Source: UBA1429 sp964482225
GTDB taxonomy: Bacteria; Chloroflexota; Anaerolineae; UBA1429
Reading direction: 5' to 3'
Length of the DNA: 64,000 nt
Assembly: GCA_964482225.1 (NCBI GenBank)
Contig: CAYZWT010000001.1
Span: 62,001-126,000 of the forward strand
Under the pieces are notes generated by a model. The model saw only the letters and a list, made by a program, of their open reading frames with translations, was not told the DNA's origin and searched no databases. The position numbers and the translations under genes are program-made. The number at the start of each line of letters is the position of its first letter. Position 1 is the first letter of the stretch. Positions 57,300-64,000 of the stretch are shown piece after piece.

Positions 57300-60133
57300 G
57301 CGGCGCCCTCCACGCGGATCGCCATCAGCGGCAGCATCTCGGGGTGGGTCTGGGCCTTTCTCTCGGCATCCTCCTGGAAGGCGCATTCCTCCTGCGCCAA
57401 CAGCGTCAGCCGATAGTTCCTGACCTCAGGCAGCCCAATCCGCCCGATGCTTCTGCGACGCGCCGCAAAGGCGTACTCGGCCTTTTCCCGCTCGCGGGCC
57501 AGGTGGGTGCGGTGCTCTTGCACCAAGGCTTCGTAGATGGCTTTTCCATGCTTCTCGGCCTCAATCCGAAACCGATCATAGACAGCCTGCGATACATCGG
57601 GCGCCAGCATCCCCTTGATCTGCGGCGATGCCAGCAGGAGCTGATCCCAAATGTGCCTCGCCGTAGGCGCATAGACGCGGCCACTGTCGGCCAGGAAAAG
57701 GGGCATCACTCTGCGACGATCCCACCCAACGCCGGTGAGAGCGATCCGCCAGAGCGACCAGACTCCCCGAATCTCCGGGGCAACGCCCGGCACACGAACG
57801 ATGGGCACCGGCTGGCCAGGGGCAAAGCGAGGAAGACCCATGGCCAGGCCGCGCACCTGTGGATCCTCCAGCGTCAGGTGCCTAGCGGTGGGCAGTTCCA
57901 TGGCATCTTTGCTGGAGAAGGCGATCTGGACGTCGGTTCTGCCATCGGGCCAGGTCAGGTTCCAGGCTCGACCCGTCTGCTCGGCATGGCCACCATGAGC
58001 GCGCAGATAGCTCACCGTCATGCGCTCCACCCAGTGCGGCAGGGGATGCATGAGGAGTCGTCTCGCCTGGTCGGGCTCTAGCTCGTCCGCGTCCTCCAGC
58101 ACCGCCGCGGCCCTGCGCGCCTCCCGCATCTCTTCCTGCAGATGGGCGAGCACGCCGTCCACCACCGACTCGACCCGGTCGGGGTTGAGGATCGCCTCCA
58201 TGTAGAGCCCATCGAACACCTCGCCTGCCTCGGCCGAATCGAGCACGTCTCCCGCCTTGTCGACGCCAAACTCCCTGAGGATGACGGCCAGCTTCTCCTC
58301 CAGCACCTCGCGCACCCGATACTCGACCGAATCCTCCAGGACGAGGTTCACCGCACGGACGGGGTGGGGTTGGCCGATACGATCCACGCGGCCGATGCGC
58401 TGTTCGATGCGCATGGGGTTCCAGGGGATGTCATAGTTGATCACCACGTGGCAGAATTGCAGGTTGATGCCCTCGCCTCCCGCATCGGTGGAGATCAAGA
58501 TGCGGGCCTCACGGCGGAATGCATCCTGTACGCGGCCGCGTTCCTCCATATCCATCGAGCCGTTCAGGCAGACGACCGCAAAGCCACGCTCCGATAGAAA
58601 GCGACGGAGCATCTCCTGGGTGGGCACGAACTCGGTGAATACCAGCACCTTTAGCTCGGGGGCATTCTCCTCGGTCTGCAGGCGATAGAGCCAGTCGAGG
58701 AGCTCCTCCGCCTTGGCGTCGGGCCCGGCCTGTTCGCACTCTGTGGCCAGTTCCAGCAGCAGCTCCACCTCGGCGGCCTCATTGTGTAGCGCCTGCGCGT
58801 TGGCGCGCAGCACCTCGTCGAGTTGCTGCTGCCCATCCAGGTCCTCCCACGCCTCGTCATCATGCTGCTGCTGATCCTGATGCCGATCCTGCGGCGTCTT
58901 GAGCACGCCAAGCCTTCTCTCCAGCGTGGTGCGGATGGCGCTGGTGCTAGAGACCACCAGCCGCTGCATGAGGATCATCAGAAAGCCGATGTAGCTGCGC
59001 TTCTCCCGTACTGCCTGGTTATAGCCCTCACGCACGTACTCTGTGACCGCCTCGTACAGGCGCTCCTGGCGGCTGTGGCGCCCCTGCCAAGCCACCGGCA
59101 CGAGCTGGGTGTAGCGTGGCCTGAACAAAGGGTTGCCCTCGGCGTCAATGGCGCGACGCTTGGCCGTGCGGATGACGTAGGGCTGGATGCGTTCGCGGCT
59201 CACGCTGCTGGCATCGGGGAACGCCTGGGCATCCACGAGGGACATGAGGCGGTGAAAGGCATCGGTCTTGCCCTGGTGCGGGGTGGCCGAGAGCAGCAGC
59301 AGATAGGGCGCCGTCTCGGCCAGGCCCTGCCCCAGCCGATAGCGCGCAACCTGGTCGGTGCTGCCCCCCAGCCGGTGGGCCTCGTCCACGATGATCAGAT
59401 CCCAGCCGGCCGAGATCAGGTCCTCAAAGCGTGTGCGGTTGTGCTCTTGCACCTGGGCGGCTGTCCATCCGCGACGCCGATCCACAGGCTTGACCGAATC
59501 CAGAGGCACGACCACCTGGGAGAGCATGCGCCAGGGGTTCGCCGCCTGGTCGCCGGCGCCGATGCGATCCCCATCCTGGCCCTGCGAGGCGGGCGCCAGG
59601 CGCTTGAGCACCTGCAGGTCCTCGGGCAGCACGAGCTGAAAGCTCTCGCCAAAGTGGGTGCGCATCTCGGCGATCCACTGGGTGACCAGCCCCTTGGGCG
59701 CGACGACCAGCGCGCGCCTAACCAGACCGCGCAGCTTGAGCTCGCGCAGAATCAGCCCCGCCTCGATGGTCTTGCCCAGGCCGACTTCATCCGCCAGGAG
59801 GTAGCGCACACGATCGTGGGCCATGGCGCGCGAGAGGGCCCGGAGCTGGTGCGGCAGCGGGATGACCGAGGAGGCGATGGGCGCCAGCAGCACATCCTGG
59901 GTCAGCGCATCGGCCACCCGCGCGGCGGCGGCAACGTAGGCGATGGCTTCCGGCGAGGCGCCATCGCCGCTCTCCAACGGCCGCAGGCGCGCTGCCGGGA
60001 CGCGCACGACCGCATCGCTGCCGGGCAGCCAGACGCGACAGACCGTCTCACCCCAGAGGGATTGAGTTTCGATGATCTGACAGAGCTGGTTGTGGTCAAG
60101 GCTGTGGCGCCAGCCGTCCGCGATCTGAGTCAT
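57296..60133 (-). CDS. SNF2-family (HepA/RapA-like) helicase
   Basis: 945 residues from the ATG at 60133. Superfamily 2 Swi2/Snf2 ATPase: motif I LADEVGLGKTIEAG (about 114-127), motif II DEAH (250-253), motif III LLSATPHQGK, then the second lobe with VFTEFVPTQEMLRRFL, and motifs V/VI ISTDAGGEGINLQF and QRIGRVDRIGQ. All catalytic motifs are intact. The C-terminal 300 residues resemble those of helicases found in defence islands, including DrmD of DISARM and BREX-associated helicases. Only 12 bases separate it from the upstream STAND gene, and its stop overlaps pglZ. It probably moves along DNA as the motor of the system. Confidence 0.92.
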   Translation of the reverse strand: MTQIADGWRHSLDHNQLCQIIETQSLWGETVCRVWLPGSDAVVRVPAARLRPLESGDGASPEAIAYVAAAARVADALTQDVLLAPIASSVIPLPHQLRALSRAMAHDRVRYLLADEVGLGKTIEAGLILRELKLRGLVRRALVVAPKGLVTQWIAEMRTHFGESFQLVLPEDLQVLKRLAPASQGQDGDRIGAGDQAANPWRMLSQVVVPLDSVKPVDRRRGWTAAQVQEHNRTRFEDLISAGWDLIIVDEAHRLGGSTDQVARYRLGQGLAETAPYLLLLSATPHQGKTDAFHRLMSLVDAQAFPDASSVSRERIQPYVIRTAKRRAIDAEGNPLFRPRYTQLVPVAWQGRHSRQERLYEAVTEYVREGYNQAVREKRSYIGFLMILMQRLVVSSTSAIRTTLERRLGVLKTPQDRHQDQQQHDDEAWEDLDGQQQLDEVLRANAQALHNEAAEVELLLELATECEQAGPDAKAEELLDWLYRLQTEENAPELKVLVFTEFVPTQEMLRRFLSERGFAVVCLNGSMDMEERGRVQDAFRREARILISTDAGGEGINLQFCHVVINYDIPWNPMRIEQRIGRVDRIGQPHPVRAVNLVLEDSVEYRVREVLEEKLAVILREFGVDKAGDVLDSAEAGEVFDGLYMEAILNPDRVESVVDGVLAHLQEEMREARRAAAVLEDADELEPDQARRLLMHPLPHWVERMTVSYLRAHGGHAEQTGRAWNLTWPDGRTDVQIAFSSKDAMELPTARHLTLEDPQVRGLAMGLPRFAPGQPVPIVRVPGVAPEIRGVWSLWRIALTGVGWDRRRVMPLFLADSGRVYAPTARHIWDQLLLASPQIKGMLAPDVSQAVYDRFRIEAEKHGKAIYEALVQEHRTHLAREREKAEYAFAARRRSIGRIGLPEVRNYRLTLLAQEECAFQEDAERKAQTHPEMLPLMAIRVEGAA

Positions 60134-60145
60134 CAAATAGCTTAC

Positions 60146-63100
60146 TCACCCAGACTTCGTTGTGACGTGCCTAAAACCCGTGTCCTGATCGTAATCATCA
60201 AAGAAGACCCGCTTGCTCGCCTGCACAGACCCATCCTCGTTGAGTATAGCGGTTTGGCTGAAGGTACGCCTCGGCAACCGGTCGTCATATCGGCCACCCA
60301 GTACCAATTTCTCGCCAAGTAGCGTCCAGATGAGTCGCAGCCCCAGTCGATCGAGCCGATCCAGTAGATCGTCGTCATCTGCAATGAGCGAGGCAGGCCC
60401 ACTCTCTGTAACAGAAGGGTCTCGAAACACTGTCCTTCCACTAATGAGGCGATAGCCATCTACTCCATCCCACCAAAGATCCTTTAGAGAGAAGAAACTG
60501 CGTGCAGGCACGGATATGTGGAAGTTACTCGGGATTGAAGCATCGTACTCCCACTCGACGGCGATCTCGTTCCATGATGGGATGTAGGTGCCTAGCAGTT
60601 GATTTTCATGTCCTCCTCTGCTATGCCACTCGTCGGGCTCCGTGTTGTACGCTACTGCCCAGGGGTACTCGCCCGCGAATCCGTAGACCCAGCTAGATCC
60701 CTCTGGCATCCATCTCCCGAAGAGGTTACGTCCCCGCAGACGATCATACGCAACGACTAGTTGGCTCTTTGGTATGAGATAGCTGTGAATGTGCGCCCAG
60801 ACCTGCCGATACGGTTCTCCCAAGGTTTCTTCCTCGTCTCTGCCGCCCCATGCTGGATAGGCTACTAGAATGCGCCACGGCTGGCCACCATGTTCCACAG
60901 GCGTCAGCAGTTCCTCCAGCGGAGGGATGTCGTTCTTCGTCGCGACCCATTCATCATCCGTGAGTGACTGGGTTGAATCGAGATCCACCGATGATCTGAT
61001 CCACCATGCTTTGTCTCGACTTTCGGCCCCTACGGTGGTTGGCGGCAATGTTGGATCTAGCTTCCTCTCCTCCAGGAGGATCAGAGGCTCAGTCAACGGC
61101 ATCGGCTCCCAGCCTCTGCGCTCGCGTTCCAGATGATCATGCAGCCGCGATGCCAGCTGGTACATGGCAACCCATAGGTACTTTTTGCCAATTCGTTCAG
61201 CCCAAACTGGCTTGCCACGACCACCACCATACAGGTGTAGCATGTGCTGGTCATATCTCTCACTCCCTGACCCTTCGTATCCAAACTCGCGCGCCACTCG
61301 CTGTAGAATCCATGCTGCCATGTTGCTTCTCGAAAAGCCATGCTCCCATGGGGAAAGGCAGTTCATCGAGTACTTGTAGAAATCGCTCAAGAACTCGTCT
61401 GGCCAGAAGCGGAGCAGATCTCCCCAAAGCCTGACTTGGCACTCTGTAGGAAGCTGCAGCGGCCAACTGGATAGGATGGGTTGCCCAGTGAGATCGGGGT
61501 CCACGCCCTCGGGCAATGCGTTGACTTCGCGGGCCAGGCCCACAATGCACCTAAGATGATCTCGGATCAGGGCATTGTCATATGCTTCAGGCTGACTTCG
61601 ATAGGCATTCTCCAGGGTCTCGGCAACCTGCCGGATCACGCCAGTGTGTCGCGAGGTGATCATTGCACCATAGGAGCTGAGGAGGGCACGCTCGCGTACC
61701 TCGTCGTCGTCGCAGGCAAGTAGCTGGTGAAGCACTCTGGGAATGATCTCAGGTTGAGCGGCAAAGACGGCCGTCACCGCTCGCGTGGCTAGATCTTTTA
61801 CGCGACGATCCGCCGCTGCAGTGAACCAAACAAGAATGGTGCACCATCGTTCGGCCATCTCATGGTCGAGTTGGTCAACAGAGTTGCCGAAGGCAGCGTG
61901 GATGAGGCGGTATACTGTGCCACGAGACTCGAACCGGTCGTGAAGATAGCGACACCAGTAAGCGTCTCGTTCAGCCAGCGGCCTCTGTTTGAGGAGCCCA
62001 TGGACCCAGATCGCATCAACAGATGAGGACTGCCATGATGTAGACAGGACCGCATCCATAGCGTCGAAAGACAGATCTCTTGATGCCAGAGCTTCACAGA
62101 TCAGCAGAGCCGACGCACTGGTAAAGGTACTAGGCTCCCTGGAAGGAATTGAACCCACTGTAATCTTCAGCAGTCTCTCGCGCACCAGGGCGTTTTCCGC
62201 AAGATCTGGCAGTTCTAGCCCGGCTTTTGCCTCTGGGATGAGAATCGAGAGTGCAGCAAGTACGCCGCTGTTCCTTTCCAGCGTATCAACGTCCTTCATC
62301 AATGCGTGCAGTGGGTCCCCGGGCTGGCATGCCTCGACGATACCCGTTTGCTCACAGCTCTCCATCAGCGCTTTGGCGATCATAAAATCGCCTAGGCGCT
62401 CAAAGGCTGGTCGAACTGCGCTCTCCTGGTCCAGTGCATCGGTAGCGAGTGGAGCGTCCTCCACGAGCAGGTCAGCACGGACGAGCCACTCAAGAACCTG
62501 CAAGTTAGCGGCCTGTGGTCTGGCGTTCGAGATGCACCGCTGGGCCATCGACCACGAAAGCGCCGAGCCTCCTGAATCGGCGAGCGCCCGTGCTATTGCC
62601 GTCAGGCTTCCTTTGACTATACTCGCTCCCGAGCTGGTTTCGTGCTCTATCGCAAATTGCTGTTCTTTGTTTTCCAGGAATGCGCGGAGCGTAGGCGCGA
62701 TGCCATGCCAGCCCTTCGGCAGCCGCCGAAGGCCACGGGCGTGTAGAGTCGTGCACAAGAGACGTAGGTACAGCGGATTCGAAAGCTCTGGCTGAAGAAT
62801 GGGTCCGATCGGAGGCTCAAGCCCATAGTGCTGGAAGAAGACTCTGCAGGCATCGTCTTCCATCCCAGAGAACCCGCGGTGTTCCACTATCGGAAGATCG
62901 TGATCGGCGGGAAGGCAGTAGGGAGCAAACGACGTTCTGCAAGTTATGCACAGGCGAAGGTGCGGTCTACTACGAACTGCCTTCGAGAAAGCCGACAACC
63001 GATCACGCCAATACGCAATGGGTCGAGTCTCGTTCACGGCATCAATGAACAGCACGAGTGGCGATCCCGATGCCTCCCCTGCGGCGTCCAGGGCGTCTAG

Positions 63101-63985
63101 CAGACCATCCACCCCAAGCATCGCGGGTAACCCCAGAGTCTCACGCAATCGCGTCCAAGGATCAGGTTCGCCACCGAACTGGTGGCCAAAGGCCACGCAG
63201 CTCAGAAGCCCGTCGCGTAATCGGATGTCTGCGGCGCTGCATATCCCGTGTGTCTTTCCCGAACCTGCTACGCCTGACAGCACGAACACTCTCTCATAGG
63301 CGAGAGAGCACTCTGGACTGGCTATCCACTCGCGCAAGTCGCGAAGCGCCTCTGCTGTCGCGCGTGTGTCGTCGAGGTTAGCCGCAGGGAAGGATGCCTG
63401 GTACTCTGCCATGTACTGGCGAAAGCTAGGAGAGTCAACCTTTCCAGGTCCGTGGTTTGCCTCGAGATCGGCCACTAGGCCCGACTCAAGCGTGGCGAGC
63501 AGGCCTAGGACTTTATCCAGTTGGCTGATGCAGGTTCTGTACACATCAACGGCATCGATCATCAGAAGACACTCGGAGTCCTCCAATAGAGCCTTTATGC
63601 CGGCGCTCACCGACTCTCCTTCTCGCTGAAGGTCTTTGGGCCATGCTGGAGACAATGCATCCGAGGTCGGTCTTCGCACAGCAGCTGCTAGCTGGTCGTA
63701 TGCTCTCCGACATACGTTAAGCTTGCTCCTGAACGTATGCGTCCATGTATCGGTACGTCCAAAAGCGGACAACCATTTCCACAGATCTGTCTCGATGTTT
63801 AGCTCGGGAGTGTATCGGGGTCCTGCAGCACTCTTGGCTAGCTGCAGGTGGTGCTCAAACCACTTGTGCGTTAGGGTACTCTCGTCGAAGAAGAACACGC
63901 GTATGCCACCGGACGAATCGTGCTGTAGCAGAAGCTCCCTGAGCCGATACCCAGGCCACGCAACGATACCGAGTGTACGCCCCAT
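60146..63985 (-). CDS. Large STAND-type P-loop NTPase, 5' end possibly outside the window
   Basis: 1279 residues from an ATG at 63985, but the frame stays open to the window edge, so the true start may lie beyond. The NTPase core has Walker A GVAGSGKT (238-245), Walker B LVLFIDAVNE (310-319) and a sensor-like CITCRTS (346-352). Helical repeat-like sequence fills 450-950, as in sensor arms of STAND proteins. The C-terminal 300 residues form a strand-rich domain with many Trp residues. The segment GPRYTPELNIETDLWKW at about 55-71 is of a kind I associate with STAND proteins that carry an effector domain ahead of it. Avs-type antiphage sensors have this general plan. It is 12 bases upstream of the helicase gene. 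Confidence 0.78.
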   Translation of the reverse strand: MGRTLGIVAWPGYRLRELLLQHDSSGGIRVFFFDESTLTHKWFEHHLQLAKSAAGPRYTPELNIETDLWKWLSAFGRTDTWTHTFRSKLNVCRRAYDQLAAAVRRPTSDALSPAWPKDLQREGESVSAGIKALLEDSECLLMIDAVDVYRTCISQLDKVLGLLATLESGLVADLEANHGPGKVDSPSFRQYMAEYQASFPAANLDDTRATAEALRDLREWIASPECSLAYERVFVLSGVAGSGKTHGICSAADIRLRDGLLSCVAFGHQFGGEPDPWTRLRETLGLPAMLGVDGLLDALDAAGEASGSPLVLFIDAVNETRPIAYWRDRLSAFSKAVRSRPHLRLCITCRTSFAPYCLPADHDLPIVEHRGFSGMEDDACRVFFQHYGLEPPIGPILQPELSNPLYLRLLCTTLHARGLRRLPKGWHGIAPTLRAFLENKEQQFAIEHETSSGASIVKGSLTAIARALADSGGSALSWSMAQRCISNARPQAANLQVLEWLVRADLLVEDAPLATDALDQESAVRPAFERLGDFMIAKALMESCEQTGIVEACQPGDPLHALMKDVDTLERNSGVLAALSILIPEAKAGLELPDLAENALVRERLLKITVGSIPSREPSTFTSASALLICEALASRDLSFDAMDAVLSTSWQSSSVDAIWVHGLLKQRPLAERDAYWCRYLHDRFESRGTVYRLIHAAFGNSVDQLDHEMAERWCTILVWFTAAADRRVKDLATRAVTAVFAAQPEIIPRVLHQLLACDDDEVRERALLSSYGAMITSRHTGVIRQVAETLENAYRSQPEAYDNALIRDHLRCIVGLAREVNALPEGVDPDLTGQPILSSWPLQLPTECQVRLWGDLLRFWPDEFLSDFYKYSMNCLSPWEHGFSRSNMAAWILQRVAREFGYEGSGSERYDQHMLHLYGGGRGKPVWAERIGKKYLWVAMYQLASRLHDHLERERRGWEPMPLTEPLILLEERKLDPTLPPTTVGAESRDKAWWIRSSVDLDSTQSLTDDEWVATKNDIPPLEELLTPVEHGGQPWRILVAYPAWGGRDEEETLGEPYRQVWAHIHSYLIPKSQLVVAYDRLRGRNLFGRWMPEGSSWVYGFAGEYPWAVAYNTEPDEWHSRGGHENQLLGTYIPSWNEIAVEWEYDASIPSNFHISVPARSFFSLKDLWWDGVDGYRLISGRTVFRDPSVTESGPASLIADDDDLLDRLDRLGLRLIWTLLGEKLVLGGRYDDRLPRRTFSQTAILNEDGSVQASKRVFFDDYDQDTGFRHVTTKSG

Positions 63986-64000
63986 GTCGGCAGCCGCCTG

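Noticed and set aside
54541..60133. Complete BREX system
   Set aside because: PglZ is present but no BrxC/PglY-type ATPase, BrxL, BrxB or PglX methylase is visible in the window.
57296..60133. DISARM drmD
   Set aside because: The helicase type is similar, but no DUF1998 gene, DrmA or PLD gene is adjacent, and PglZ is not part of DISARM.
58823..60322. Open frame of 499 residues on the plus strand opposite the helicase gene
   Set aside because: It is the antisense shadow of a gene with all SNF2 motifs; its composition is typical of a GC-rich mirror frame and it has no domain.

Overview
The window looks like a chromosomal segment of a GC-rich Chloroflexota bacterium (Anaerolineae-like). This is an inference from gene style: solute-binding proteins with a charged E/K/V linker after a lipobox, SARP/BTAD-TPR regulators, DUF348/G5/3D proteins beside rsmA, secreted proteins ending in a YLPxxR-like tail, and a long-form SRP RNA. 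No rRNA gene is present to confirm it.

Layout. 0.2-4.7 kb: two membrane/secreted proteins of unknown function and a lower-GC APH-fold kinase. 4.9-11.4 kb: an AbrB-type permease, dihydroxyacetone kinase subunits DhaK and DhaL, then a minus-strand operon of a PatB/MalY aminotransferase, a type I mannose-6-phosphate isomerase and a nucleotidyltransferase. 11.5-14.6 kb: a small membrane protein and a coiled-coil protein paired with a membrane-anchored polysaccharide deacetylase. 14.7-19.1 kb: a PadR-controlled redox cluster of two small DUF5320-like proteins, two MinD-type ATPases with inserted ferredoxins, a DUF1847 protein and two NifX-like proteins, resembling the ORP (orange protein) gene set of anaerobes. 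19.3-27.3 kb: a PdxA-family dehydrogenase, then a SARP/TPR regulator, a small protein and a 1540-residue secreted beta-helix protein with a cysteine-rich module. 27.4-42.7 kb: an SDR enzyme, a GH35/42-like hydrolase, an orphan family 5 solute-binding lipoprotein behind a structured leader, two GH4 enzymes, a GlcN6P deaminase, a GNAT enzyme, a 5'-nucleotidase-like enzyme and an SPFH-SHOCT protein. A lower-GC solitary TIR protein is inserted among them. 42.9-47.6 kb: SRP RNA, a BaiN/HI0933 flavoprotein, a YabE-like protein, RsmA and a phosphodiesterase whose 5' end has been tandemly triplicated.

From 48.6 kb the window changes character. The 5' half of a tRNA-Lys(CTT) gene, still with its promoter, stops in the anticodon arm. 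It is followed by a terminator, a tract of about 10.5-bp-phased GCA-type repeats, and an overlapping operon of tyrosine integrase, ParM-like actin and ParR-like RHH protein. Next comes a minus-strand block read from the right edge: a large STAND-type NTPase (cut by the window end), a SNF2-family helicase, a PglZ-domain protein, an unrecognised HTH-like protein and a TPR-CHAT protease-like protein. I read this as an integrative element that carries a plasmid-type partition system and a defence cluster. The cluster matches no complete BREX or DISARM locus within the window and is the best candidate here for an undescribed system.
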